DNA of 64,000 nt from positions 8,674,001 to 8,738,000 of the forward strand of contig NZ_LT827010.1 in the NCBI RefSeq assembly GCF_900119315.1, written 5' to 3'. A model generated the notes under the pieces. It was not told where the DNA came from. It worked only from the letters and a program-made list of their open reading frames with translations, and made no database searches. The translations under genes were made by a program, and so were the position numbers. Numbering within the stretch: the first letter of the stretch is position 1; each line of letters begins with the position of its first letter. Shown here piece after piece: positions 1 through 8,146 of this stretch. The stretch is from Actinoplanes sp. SE50/110 (GTDB lineage Bacteria > Actinomycetota > Actinomycetes > Mycobacteriales > Micromonosporaceae).

Positions 1-485
1 CCGGCCTCGGCCTGGGCGACCGCCATCCGGCCGTAGATCTCCAGCGTGGCGTCGTTGTCGACCGAACCGTCCGGGGCCAGCACCCCGCAGTGCCCGTGCG
101 AGGTGAACTCGTCGAGGCAGAGGTCGCCCATGATCACCGTGGCGTCGCCGAACTCGGCCCGCAGGTCGCGCAGGCCGACGTTGAGGATGCCGTCCGGGTC
201 GAGTCCGGCCGCACCGGTCTCGTCCTTGTCGGCGTTGTCCGGCACGCCGAAGAGCATCAGGCCGCCGACGCCGGCGCTGACCGCCTCGTGGGCGGCCTTC
301 AGCAGCGACTCCCGGCTGTGTTGCACGACGCCGGGGAGCGAACTGATCGGTTTCGGCTCGTTGATGCCGTCCTTGAGGAACAGCGGCAGGATCAGCTCGG
401 AGGGCGCGAGCCGGGTCTCCGCGACCAGGCGGCGGATGGCCGGGGTGCGCCGCAGCCGGCGCGGGCGGATGTCGGGGAAGGACAT
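1..485 (-). CDS. hemB: Delta-aminolevulinic acid dehydratase (porphobilinogen synthase), 5' part only
   Basis: Condenses two 5-aminolevulinates to porphobilinogen in the cytoplasm, the step before HemC. About 161 N-terminal codons are visible; the gene runs off the left edge. The start is ATG at 485 with GGGAGC seven bases upstream. The N-terminus (MSFPDIRPRRLRRTPAIR) and the motifs LFLKDG, SLPGVVQHS, GLMLFGVPD, MGDLCLDEFTSHGHCG are those of HemB; the cysteine/histidine stretch is the metal-binding region. It follows cobA-hemD on the same strand, but a strong hairpin with a T-run lies between them, so it may be expressed only partly from the upstream operon. Family assignment is secure; full length cannot be judged. 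Confidence 0.95.
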   Translation of the reverse strand, partial: MSFPDIRPRRLRRTPAIRRLVAETRLAPSELILPLFLKDGINEPKPISSLPGVVQHSRESLLKAAHEAVSAGVGGLMLFGVPDNADKDETGAAGLDPDGILNVGLRDLRAEFGDATVIMGDLCLDEFTSHGHCGVLAPDGSVDNDATLEIYGRMAVAQAEA

Positions 486-504
486 CGGAGCTCCCTAAAA
501 ACGA

Positions 505-535
505 AAGCGCGCCGGGGGACATCCCCGGCGCGCTT
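505..535 (-). terminator. Intrinsic terminator or attenuator between cobA-hemD and hemB
   Basis: A 13-bp perfect stem (505-517 with 523-535) and 5-base loop, followed on the minus strand by a U-rich tract (CTTTCGTTTTT). The T-run ends only about 7 bases before the hemB Shine-Dalgarno, leaving no room for a separate promoter, so partial read-through is likely. Confidence 0.8.
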
Positions 536-544
536 GTCACCACA

Positions 545-2131
545 TCAGCGGAATCGGAGGGCCGTCGGGCCCTGCACCTTCGAGCCGCGGCGCTGCTTGG
601 CGGGCATCGCCGCCAGTTTCTCGCGCAGCTCCAGGGCGTATTCGGCGAGCGCCTCGACCAGGTCCGGCACCGAGGCGTTCTGCGGCTGGGTGTCGACCCG
701 CAGGCCGAACTCGACCGCGGTCTCCGCGGTTTTCGGCCCGATCACCGCGACGACCGTGCGGGCGTGCGGCTTGCCGGCGATGCCGACCAGGTTGCGGACC
801 GTGGAGGACGAGGTGAACAGCACCGCGTCGAAGCCCCCGGACTTGATCGCGTCGCGGATCTCGGCCGGCGGCGGCGCGGCCCGCACCGTCCGGTACGCGG
901 TCACGTCGTCCACCTCCCAGCCCCGCTCGATCAGGCCGGCGGCCAGGGTCTCGGTGGCGATGTCGGCGCGCGGCAGCAGCACCCGGCCGACCGGGTCGAG
1001 GATCTCGTCGTGCGGCGAGAACTCGGCCAGCAGGCCCTCGCTGGACTGCTCGCCGGCCGGGATCAGCTCGGGCTGGATGCCGAAGTCGCGGACCGCCTCG
1101 GCGGTGGCCTCCCCGATGCAGGCGATCTTCACACCGCCGAAGTGACGGGCGTCGAGGCCGTGCTCGGCGAATTTCTCCCAGACCGCGCGGACGGCGTTCA
1201 CCGAGGTGAACACCACCCAGGCGTAGCGGCCGTCGACCAGGCCCTTGACCGCGCGCTCCATCTGCGCCGGGGTGCGCGGCGGCTCGACCGCGATGGTCGG
1301 CACCTCGCACGGGATGGCGCCGTACGCCCGCAGCCGCGCGCTCATCGCGCCGGCCTGCTCCTTGGTCCGCGGGACCAGGACCTTCCAGCCGTACAGCGGG
1401 CGGTTCTCCCACCAGCTCATCGCGTCCCGCTCGGCGACCTCGGCCCCGACGGTGAGCACCACCCGGCCGGTGAAGCCGAGCGCGGCGGCCACGAAGCTGT
1501 CCACCGTCGAGGTGGTGGTGTACTGCGTCTCGCCGGTGCCGTCGCCGGTCACCGCGACCGGGACACCCGGTTCGACGCCGGCCGCGAGCAGCCCGTCGCG
1601 GACCGCGGCGAGGTCGCCGGCGTCCACGGCGACCGCGAACGAGCCCTTCTGGGCCGCGCCGGCCAGCGCGTCGAAGTCGAGCGAGGTGACGTCGTCGACG
1701 TCGGCGGCGATCCGCACGCCGGGCAGCGGCACGCCGGCGTACGCGGCGACACCCTCGGCCTGCCCGATGCCCGGGATCACCTCGAAGTGCACCGCGGTCC
1801 GGGCGACCGCCTGCACCTCCTTGACCACCGACTCGTGGCCGAACGGGTCGCCGGCCACCAGGTGGACGGCGGACAGCCCGGACTTGGCGGCGGAGAGCAG
1901 CACCTTGGCCACGTCGCCGGGGGCGCCCTCGGCCGGGCTGAACTGCGCGTCGGGTTTGGCGTCCGCGCGGACCGCGGCCAGCAGCGACTCGGGTACGCCC
2001 CGGTCGTGGACCACCTGGTCGGCATCGGTCAACGCGGCGTACGCGCGGCGGGTAAGCAGCTCCGGGTCGCCGGGTCCGGCGCCGATGAACGCGATGCGTC
2101 CGGCTGGCTTACGGGCGGTGCGGGTGGTCAT
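545..2131 (-). CDS. cobA-hemD: Fused uroporphyrinogen-III C-methyltransferase / uroporphyrinogen-III synthase
   Basis: A 528-residue two-domain protein. The N-terminal part (about residues 10-245) is an SAM-dependent tetrapyrrole methylase with the GAGPGDPELLT motif at 17-27; the C-terminal part (about 260-515) is HemD, which cyclises hydroxymethylbilane to uroporphyrinogen III (KVLVPRTKEQAG, VFTSVNAV, CIGEATAEA, FTSSSTVRN). The fusion makes uro'gen III and can divert it to the sirohaem/cobalamin branch. I chose ATG at 2131 because it overlaps the hemC stop (ATGA) and begins just before the methylase fold; a longer reading frame to 2371 lies inside hemC. Such fusions are usual in actinobacteria. 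Expected to be cotranscribed with rex-hemA-hemC. Confidence 0.93.
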   Translation of the reverse strand: MTTRTARKPAGRIAFIGAGPGDPELLTRRAYAALTDADQVVHDRGVPESLLAAVRADAKPDAQFSPAEGAPGDVAKVLLSAAKSGLSAVHLVAGDPFGHESVVKEVQAVARTAVHFEVIPGIGQAEGVAAYAGVPLPGVRIAADVDDVTSLDFDALAGAAQKGSFAVAVDAGDLAAVRDGLLAAGVEPGVPVAVTGDGTGETQYTTTSTVDSFVAAALGFTGRVVLTVGAEVAERDAMSWWENRPLYGWKVLVPRTKEQAGAMSARLRAYGAIPCEVPTIAVEPPRTPAQMERAVKGLVDGRYAWVVFTSVNAVRAVWEKFAEHGLDARHFGGVKIACIGEATAEAVRDFGIQPELIPAGEQSSEGLLAEFSPHDEILDPVGRVLLPRADIATETLAAGLIERGWEVDDVTAYRTVRAAPPPAEIRDAIKSGGFDAVLFTSSSTVRNLVGIAGKPHARTVVAVIGPKTAETAVEFGLRVDTQPQNASVPDLVEALAEYALELREKLAAMPAKQRRGSKVQGPTALRFR

Positions 2132-3093
2132 TCTGTGCTCCCCATCAGGGTATCGGCGCCGGCGTCGAGGAGATCGGCGGCGAGTGCCTTGCCGATCTCC
2201 GCCGCCCCGGCGGGCGTTCCGGTGCGCGACAGCCGGATGGCTCGAACCCCATCCGGGCTGATCACCGCACCGCGCAGGTGAATCATCTCCTCGCCGCGCC
2301 CGTCCTCGGGGGCCGAGCCGGCATGCCTGCCCCGGACGAGGCGGGCATATGCGGCGACCGGGGCGGCACACCCGGCCTCCAGCGTGGCCAGCAGCGCCCG
2401 TTCCGCCACGACGGCGGCCCGGGTCGGTGCGTGGTCGAGCGTGGCCAGCAGCTCGACCAGGTCAGCGTCGCCGGACCGGCACTCGACCGCCAGCGCACCC
2501 TGGGCGGGGGCGGGCAGCATGAGCATCGGGTCCAGCGTCTGGGTGATGTCGGCGGTCCGGCCGATCCGGGCGATGCCGGCCCGGGCCAGGATCACCGCGT
2601 CGAGGTCGGCGTCCGGGCCGAGAACCCGCGCGATGCGGGTGTCGATGTTGCCCCGGATCGGCGTGACCTGCAACTCCAGGCCGAGCGCGCGAAGCTGGGC
2701 GATGCGCCGCACGGCCCCGGTGCCGACCAGTGAGCCGGGCGGCAGGTCGGCCAGGCCGCGGCCGTCCCGGGCGACCAGGACGTCGTGCGGGTCCTCCCGG
2801 CGGGGAATCGCCGGGATCGTCAGCCGCGGGTGCTCGGCGGTGGGCAGGTCCTTGTACGAGTGGACGGCGAAGTCGATCTCGCCGGCCACCAGCGCGTCCC
2901 GCAGCGCCGAGACGAACACGCCGACCCCGAGCTGGGCGACCGGCGCGGACGAGGTGTCACCGGGCGTGACGATCCGGACCAGCTCGACGGCCCGGCCGGT
3001 GGCCAGGGTCAGCTCGTCGGCGACCATCTGCGACTGGGTGAGCGCGAGCTTGCTGCCCCGAGTACCGAGGCGCAGCGGCTTGACACTGGTCAC
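2128..3093 (-). CDS. hemC: Porphobilinogen deaminase (hydroxymethylbilane synthase)
   Basis: Polymerises four porphobilinogens to hydroxymethylbilane. 321 residues, normal length. Visible family motifs: LGTRGSKLALTQSQ at the N-terminus, VHSYKDLPT (catalytic Asp region), RREDPHDVLV, PAPAQGALAVECR, and LEAGCAAPVAAYA, whose cysteine (about residue 243) should hold the dipyrromethane cofactor. The start overlaps the hemA stop by four bases and the stop overlaps the cobA-hemD start, so the three genes are translationally coupled. Confidence 0.96.
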   Translation of the reverse strand: MTSVKPLRLGTRGSKLALTQSQMVADELTLATGRAVELVRIVTPGDTSSAPVAQLGVGVFVSALRDALVAGEIDFAVHSYKDLPTAEHPRLTIPAIPRREDPHDVLVARDGRGLADLPPGSLVGTGAVRRIAQLRALGLELQVTPIRGNIDTRIARVLGPDADLDAVILARAGIARIGRTADITQTLDPMLMLPAPAQGALAVECRSGDADLVELLATLDHAPTRAAVVAERALLATLEAGCAAPVAAYARLVRGRHAGSAPEDGRGEEMIHLRGAVISPDGVRAIRLSRTGTPAGAAEIGKALAADLLDAGADTLMGSTE

Positions 3094-4403
3094 GGTTTTC
3101 CTCCGATCTCGGGTACCGCGTCGGCGTGGGTGGCCAGGGGGACGTCCAGGTCGAACAGCTCGCGCAGCAGGGCGGCGTACTGATCGCCGCCCGGCTCGGC
3201 GGCCAGCTGCCGCACCCGCACCGTGGGCTGGTGCAGGATCTGCTGGACGACCCGGTGCAATGTACGGGAAACGTCGGCCCGCTGCTCCTCGGTGAATTCC
3301 GGCCGCCGGCCGAGGAGCCTGCGCATCTCGGCGGTGACCACCTCCTCCGCCCGGGTGCGCAGGGCGGCCACGGTCGGCGCGACCTCGGCGCCGCGCATCC
3401 AGCCGAGGAAGTTGTCCACCTCGCCGCTGACGATCTGCTCGACCGCGGCGGTCTCGGCGGCGGCCGGGGCGGACCGCCGGCTGGTGGCCAGCGAGTCGAT
3501 GTCGACCACGAACAGGCCGGGCAGACCGGCCGCGTCCGGGGCCACGTCGCGCGGCACGGCGAGGTCGAGCACGACCAGCGGGTCGGCCTGGGTGCGGGCG
3601 GCCAGGGCGGCGCTGAGCACGTCCCGGGTGAGCAGCGGCTCGGTGGACGCGGTGGCGCTGACCACCAGGTCGACCGTGCGCAGCTCGTCGTGCAGGGCGG
3701 ACAGCGGCACCGCGGTGGCGCCGTACAGCTCGGCCAGCCGGTCGGCGCGCGACGCGCTGCGGTTGGTGATCCGCAGCGGGCCGACCCCGGTCCGGGTGAG
3801 CGTGGCCACCGACAGCGAGCCCATCGCGCCGGCCCCGACGACCAACGCGGACCGCCCGGCGAGCGGCCCGCCGAGGTGGTCGGCGGCCACCTCCAGGGCG
3901 GCCGTGACGACGCTCTGGCCGGCCTTGTCGATGCCGGTCTCGGCGTGCGCCCGCTTGCCGACCCGCAGCGCCTGCTGCATCAGCTCGTGCAGCAGCCGGC
4001 CGGCCGAGTCCGACTCGGTGGCCGCGTGGTAGGCGTCACGCAGCTGCCCGAGGATCTGCGCCTCGCCGACCACCATCGACTCGAGCCCGGAGGAGACCCG
4101 GAACGAGTGCCGGACCGCGGCCTCGCCGTAGTGCACGTACAGGTGGCCGGCCAGCTCGGTGGCCGGGATGCCGGAGGTCTGGGAGAGCACGTTGCAGATG
4201 TCGCCGAGGCCGCCGTGGAACCCGCTGACCGCGGCGTACACCTCGACGCGGTTGCAGGTGGAGACCAGCACGGCCTCGCTCACGTACGGCTGGGCGACGA
4301 GTTTCTGCAGGATCTCCGGGATCTGGGCCGAAGCGATGGTGAGCCGTTCAAGGACGGAAACGTCGGCGGTGCGGTAGGACGCACCGATGCTGAGGAGATT
4401 CAC
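3090..4403 (-). CDS. hemA: Glutamyl-tRNA reductase
   Basis: Reduces glutamyl-tRNA(Glu) to glutamate-1-semialdehyde with NADPH, the committed step of the C5 pathway to 5-aminolevulinate. 437 residues. The catalytic cysteine is Cys50 in the STCNR motif; SMVVGEAQILGQ and the NADPH-binding GAGAMGSL segment are present, and a dimerisation helix ends the protein. The start overlaps the rex stop (ATGA). Known in Streptomyces coelicolor: rex-hemACD is an operon autoregulated by Rex; the same order and a good operator are seen here. Confidence 0.96.
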   Translation of the reverse strand: MNLLSIGASYRTADVSVLERLTIASAQIPEILQKLVAQPYVSEAVLVSTCNRVEVYAAVSGFHGGLGDICNVLSQTSGIPATELAGHLYVHYGEAAVRHSFRVSSGLESMVVGEAQILGQLRDAYHAATESDSAGRLLHELMQQALRVGKRAHAETGIDKAGQSVVTAALEVAADHLGGPLAGRSALVVGAGAMGSLSVATLTRTGVGPLRITNRSASRADRLAELYGATAVPLSALHDELRTVDLVVSATASTEPLLTRDVLSAALAARTQADPLVVLDLAVPRDVAPDAAGLPGLFVVDIDSLATSRRSAPAAAETAAVEQIVSGEVDNFLGWMRGAEVAPTVAALRTRAEEVVTAEMRRLLGRRPEFTEEQRADVSRTLHRVVQQILHQPTVRVRQLAAEPGGDQYAALLRELFDLDVPLATHADAVPEIGGKP

Positions 4404-5137
4404 GACCCGACTGCCTCCTGGTCACCCGCGGGTTCCCCGCCTCCGGGAAGGGCGGTCAGGGACGCCTTACGGTGTTCGTGGAACGAGAGGATCTGCAACT
4501 CGATGGCGAGATCCACCTTGCGCACATCGACGTTCGGCGGGACCGACAGCACGCATGGCGCGAAGTTCAGGATGCTTGTCACACCGGCGGCGACCAGCAG
4601 GTCGGCGACGGTCTGCGCGGCGGTGGGCGGGGTGGCGATGACCCCGATCGCGATCGACTCCTCGGCGGCGAGCCGGGCCAGGTCGTCGATGTGGCGCACG
4701 GCCATGCCGTTGATCACCTCGCCGACCTTCTTGCGGTCGGCGTCGAAGAGCGCCACGACCCGGAAGCCACGGCTGGCGAACCCGGCGTAGCCGGCCAGGG
4801 CGTGCCCGAGGTTGCCGACCCCGACCAGGCAGACGGCGCGGTTCTTGTCCAGACCGAGGATGTACTCGATCTGGTCGACGAGCAGGGCGACGTCGTAGCC
4901 GACGCCGCGGGTGCCGTACGAGCCCAGATGGGAGAGGTCCTTGCGCAGTTTCGCCGAGTTGACCCCGGCTGCGGCGGCCAGACCCTCGCTGGATACCGTT
5001 TCGGCACCGGCCTCGGCCAGATGATGGAGGGCGCGCAGATATTCGGGCAGCCGCGCGATGGTCGCCTCCGGGAGGTCCGGGAAGGCCGGGACGCCACCGG
5101 CCTCGCCGGGCGTGCTTCCGTGACGCTGCTGACTCAT
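4400..5137 (-). CDS. rex: Redox-sensing transcriptional repressor Rex
   Basis: Rex binds DNA when NAD+ predominates and releases it when NADH rises, so respiratory and heme genes are induced under low oxygen. With ATG at 5137 the protein has 245 residues: an N-terminal winged helix (TIARLPEYLRALHHL, NSAKLRKDLSHLG) then a Rossmann domain with VGVGNLGHAL and LFDADRKKVG. A longer frame to 5266 exists but would run into the Rex operator and has no family similarity. First gene of the heme operon. Confidence 0.94.
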   Translation of the reverse strand: MSQQRHGSTPGEAGGVPAFPDLPEATIARLPEYLRALHHLAEAGAETVSSEGLAAAAGVNSAKLRKDLSHLGSYGTRGVGYDVALLVDQIEYILGLDKNRAVCLVGVGNLGHALAGYAGFASRGFRVVALFDADRKKVGEVINGMAVRHIDDLARLAAEESIAIGVIATPPTAAQTVADLLVAAGVTSILNFAPCVLSVPPNVDVRKVDLAIELQILSFHEHRKASLTALPGGGEPAGDQEAVGS

Positions 5138-5250
5138 CTGACTCCGTGCCGACGAGGCGAACCTGCGGTGAGCCCGTTCTGTGCGATACCGGTGAGACCC
5201 TCGTGGGGTGACTGTGGTAGCGGGGCTCGTCGAAGCCACAGAGTAGGCGC

Positions 5251-5268
5251 TTGTGAAGGCGTGCACAA
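5251..5268 (-). promoter_or_regulatory. Rex operator (ROP site)
   Basis: TTGTGAAGGCGTGCACAA is an inverted repeat matching the Streptomyces Rex operator consensus (TTGTGAA, 4-base centre, TTCACAA) except for one base in the right arm. It lies 114 bases before the chosen rex start, the right place for autoregulation of rex-hemACD. Confidence 0.88.
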
Positions 5269-5369
5269 ATCGCGATCTTGTCGGGACAATTGGACAAGAT
5301 CGACTCGACTGTGTTAACCGAGCCGACCTGTCGAGTATTACCGGTGATACCCCACCAGGGCCAATCGAC

Positions 5370-6011
5370 TCAGAGTGACAAAGCCATCTTCACCGCGTCG
5401 ACGAGCGAGTCCGCGACCGGCCGCCCGGACTCGCGCAGCCGGACCGGGTCGGTGAAGCCCCCGGTGTACAGCACCGAGGCGGCGCCCACCGAGTCCGCCG
5501 CGGCCGCGTCGTCGAGCGAGTCGCCGATCAGCACCACGTCGGCACCGGCCACGCCCAGCCCGTCCAGGTGCCGCGCCAGGAGCCCGGCCTTCAGGTCGCC
5601 GCCCACCTCGGTGCGCAGCCCGTCGATCCGGGTGAAGATCCCGGCCAGCCCGTACGTCTCGACGGCCGGCACCAGCTCGCTGTGGAACCACATGGAGAGC
5701 AGCGACTGGCTGCCGGGCCAGCTCTTGATCGCGGCCAGCGCGTCGGCGGCCAGGCCGACATCGGTCAGACCGAGCCGGTACGCGTCGTGGAAGATCCGGT
5801 CGAGCCGGCCGAACTCCTCGGCCTCGACCGCCCGGCCGAGCATCTCGGCGTAGAACTCCGCGACCGGGCGCCGGAAGAGCCGCCGGTGCTCGTCCGCGCC
5901 GACCGCCCGCCCGCCGACCGTGGCGAACGCCTCGTTGGTCGACGAGACGACCAGGTGGAGATCGTCGAGAAGGGTTCCGTTCCAGTCCCAGACCAGGTGC
6001 TTTGCTGTCAC
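5370..6011 (-). CDS. HAD-family hydrolase (phosphatase-like)
   Basis: 213-residue haloacid dehalogenase superfamily protein. Motif I is DWNGTLLDD (nucleophile and acid Asp near residue 10), and motif IV is VLIGDSLDDAAAAD; a cap of about 80 residues follows motif I, as in phosphoglycolate-phosphatase-like enzymes. Substrate cannot be inferred. GTG start at 6011. Ten bases separate it from the upstream glutaredoxin-like gene on the same strand, so it probably ends a three-gene unit with that gene and the AMP ligase. Confidence 0.85.
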   Translation of the reverse strand: MTAKHLVWDWNGTLLDDLHLVVSSTNEAFATVGGRAVGADEHRRLFRRPVAEFYAEMLGRAVEAEEFGRLDRIFHDAYRLGLTDVGLAADALAAIKSWPGSQSLLSMWFHSELVPAVETYGLAGIFTRIDGLRTEVGGDLKAGLLARHLDGLGVAGADVVLIGDSLDDAAAADSVGAASVLYTGGFTDPVRLRESGRPVADSLVDAVKMALSL

Positions 6012-6020
6012 CCCGGCAAT

Positions 6021-6269
6021 TTACAGGTGCGGCTCGCCGGGCTGTCGAGCCAAATCCCGCAGCAGCCGGGCCTCCTCGACCCGCCAGTACCCGTGCTCCC
6101 GGCCGTCGAGCAGGATCACCGGCACCCGGTCGTCGTAGTCGCGCTGCAGCTCGACGGACGAGTCGACGTCCACCCGGGTCCAGTCCCCCGGCGCGATCCG
6201 GTCCAGCGTCTGCTCGGCCACCTCGCACAGGTGGCATCCGCCCCGGCTGATCAGCGTGATGCGGGTCAA
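6021..6269 (-). CDS. Glutaredoxin-like small redox protein
   Basis: 82 residues with the thioredoxin-fold active site GGCHLCEVA (CxxC near residue 12) and the cis-proline segment DRVPVILLDG. Members of this family exchange thiol-disulfides, in actinobacteria possibly with mycothiol; the substrate is unknown. The start is TTG at 6269, overlapping the stop of the AMP ligase, which implies translational coupling. Confidence 0.85.
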   Translation of the reverse strand: MTRITLISRGGCHLCEVAEQTLDRIAPGDWTRVDVDSSVELQRDYDDRVPVILLDGREHGYWRVEEARLLRDLARQPGEPHL

Positions 6270-7792
6270 GACAACTCCCTCTTGCGGACCTTGCCGCTGG
6301 CCGACCGCGGCAGCGTGCCGACCAGCTCGATGGTCGGCAGTTTGTACCTTGCCAGCCGGACCGCGCAGTGCACCTGCAGATCGGTCACCGAGGGCGGCGG
6401 GTCGCCGGCGACCACCACGTACGCGTGCGGCCGCTGGCCGGTCTCCCGGTCCGGCCGGCCGACCACGGCGGCCTCGGTCACCCGGGGATGCGCGTGCAGC
6501 ACCCGCTCGATCTCGGCGGGGTAGACGTTGAAGCCGTTCACCAGGATCAGCTCGCCGATCCGGTCGACCAGGATCAGGTCGCCGTCGCCGTCCGCGTACG
6601 CCACGTCACCGGTGGGCCACCAGCCGGCCGCGTCCGGCCCGTCCCGACCGTCGGGCCAGTAACCGGCGAACAGGTTCGGGCCCCGCACCACGATCTCGCC
6701 CGGATCGGTCCCGGCCGACACGGCCGGCGCGAGGTCGAGCTCGGCGAGATCCTCTTCCGGCGACGCACTGCCGTCCCGCCAGAGTTCGAGACCGGCCCGG
6801 GTACGAAGGATGAGCTCGACCCCCGGCAGGGGGCGCCCGATCGAGCCGGTCTTGTCCCGGTCGCTGACCGCCGTGGTGGTCAGCACCGGTGCGGACTCGG
6901 TCAACCCGTACCCGATCATGATGCTCCGGCCGGTGACCGCCCGGAACCGCGCCGCGGTGGCCCGGTCCAGCGGCGCCGCGCCGCACACCGCGGTTCGCAG
7001 GCCGGCCAGCGCCTCCAGAGCGCCGGGCACCCGCACCCAGGCCTGATACATCCCGGGCACGCCGACCACCACGGTGACCCGGTGCCGCGCGATCAGGGCG
7101 GCCGTCTCCGCCGGGTCGAACCGCTCGGCCAGCACGCCGGTCGCCGCGTGGTGCGCCACGCTGCCCAGCCCGGTGTTCAGTCCGTAGGCGTGGAAGAACG
7201 GCACCGCGAGCAGCACCACGTCGTCCGGCCCGACCACCGGCGGCTCGATCGCGTCCAGCTGGTCATGGTTCGCGGCGAGCGCGGCGTGGGTCAGCATGGC
7301 GGCTTTCGGCCGCCCACCCGTACCCGAGGTGTAGAGCAGCGCCGCGAGATCGCTCGCGGCCACCGGCGGAAGCTCGGCCGCCGGGGCATTGTCGAAATCC
7401 GGACCGACGCACGACTCGCCCAGACCGAGGCGTAACCGATCCGCCTGTCCGATCACGATCAGCGCACAACCGGCGTCGGAGAGTGCATGCGTCGCCTCGT
7501 CCACCGTGCAGCCCGGATTGAACGGCACGGCGACCCGGCCGGCCCGCAGGGTGCCGAACCAGGTGACCACGAAGTCGACGGTATTGCCGAGCACGGATGC
7601 GACACGGTCGCCCGGCGCCGTGCGCGCGGCCACGAAGCGGGCCGCCGCGGTCACCTTGACGTCGAGATCCGCCCAGGTCAGCACGGTTTCCCCGGCGATC
7701 AGCGCGGGCGAGTCCGGGCGGCGGGCGGCGGCGTGCGCGACCGGATCGCGGGCGGGTTCCTCCACGACGCCCGAGTCTCGCACAAACGTCAC
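6266..7792 (-). CDS. AMP-forming acyl-CoA synthetase / ligase
   Basis: ANL-superfamily enzyme that adenylates a carboxylate and probably transfers it to CoA. Motifs: YTSGTGGRPKAAMLTH (phosphate-binding P-loop), YGLTESAP, and TGDVAYADGDGDLILVDRIGE, with the C-terminal lysine in ASGKVRKREL. About 508 residues from the GTG at 7792; GTG at 7783 is nearly as good. The open frame continues to 8065, but that part has no family similarity and lies in the bldN upstream region. Acyl substrate unknown; long- or medium-chain fatty acid is the usual guess. Confidence 0.85.
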   Translation of the reverse strand: MTFVRDSGVVEEPARDPVAHAAARRPDSPALIAGETVLTWADLDVKVTAAARFVAARTAPGDRVASVLGNTVDFVVTWFGTLRAGRVAVPFNPGCTVDEATHALSDAGCALIVIGQADRLRLGLGESCVGPDFDNAPAAELPPVAASDLAALLYTSGTGGRPKAAMLTHAALAANHDQLDAIEPPVVGPDDVVLLAVPFFHAYGLNTGLGSVAHHAATGVLAERFDPAETAALIARHRVTVVVGVPGMYQAWVRVPGALEALAGLRTAVCGAAPLDRATAARFRAVTGRSIMIGYGLTESAPVLTTTAVSDRDKTGSIGRPLPGVELILRTRAGLELWRDGSASPEEDLAELDLAPAVSAGTDPGEIVVRGPNLFAGYWPDGRDGPDAAGWWPTGDVAYADGDGDLILVDRIGELILVNGFNVYPAEIERVLHAHPRVTEAAVVGRPDRETGQRPHAYVVVAGDPPPSVTDLQVHCAVRLARYKLPTIELVGTLPRSASGKVRKRELS

Positions 7793-8053
7793 CCGTCCGG
7801 GATAGCGGACAGCCGGTCCGTTGCCCGGCGTCCGGGATGGACCAGGGTGACCTTGATACCGGATGCCGATTTCGGACGGATTCGCGGCTTTGCGCGTAGC
7901 GCACATGGTGTGCGACTCCCTGTGTCCGAACTCGGTGATACTTCCGATCTGTGTAACGGACTCCACACGAACGGGTGAGGTTACCGGCGATTTCCGCGGG
8001 TTGCCCCACCCCTTTTGTATGCGAGTGACCACCCTCATCCCGAGGAGGCCGCT

Positions 8054-8146
8054 GTGCCACACCAAGGACGGAATCGCCGTGAATCCCTGTCTGGCGGGAC
8101 GGATTCACGGTCGCCGCAGGCCCGCCGGGTTGAGGAGGCGCAGTGA
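8054..8146 (+). CDS. Possible leader ORF translationally coupled to bldN
   Basis: A 30-codon frame starting at GTG 8054 with GAGGAGG at 8042-8048 ends in a TGA that overlaps the bldN GTG start (GTGA). The peptide is polar and arginine-rich with no recognisable domain. Third-position GC is about two thirds, lower than in neighbouring genes, so it may matter for coupling rather than for its product. A 10-bp inverted repeat lies inside it. Confidence 0.45.
   Translation: MPHQGRNRRESLSGGTDSRSPQARRVEEAQ
8077..8110 (+). repeat. Inverted repeat in the bldN leader
   Basis: CCGTGAATCC (8077-8086) and GGATTCACGG (8101-8110) form a 10-bp perfect inverted repeat with a 14-base spacer, 22 bases before the bldN Shine-Dalgarno. 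It could be an operator or an mRNA hairpin in the leader ORF. Confidence 0.6.

Noticed and set aside
537..1412. Long minus-strand frame beside cobA-hemD and many similar long frames in all six frames
   Set aside because: High-GC shadow frames; arginine- and proline-rich translations without ribosome sites or family similarity.
7793..8065. N-terminal extension of the AMP ligase
   Set aside because: Open in frame, but no similarity to the family and it overlaps the upstream region of bldN.
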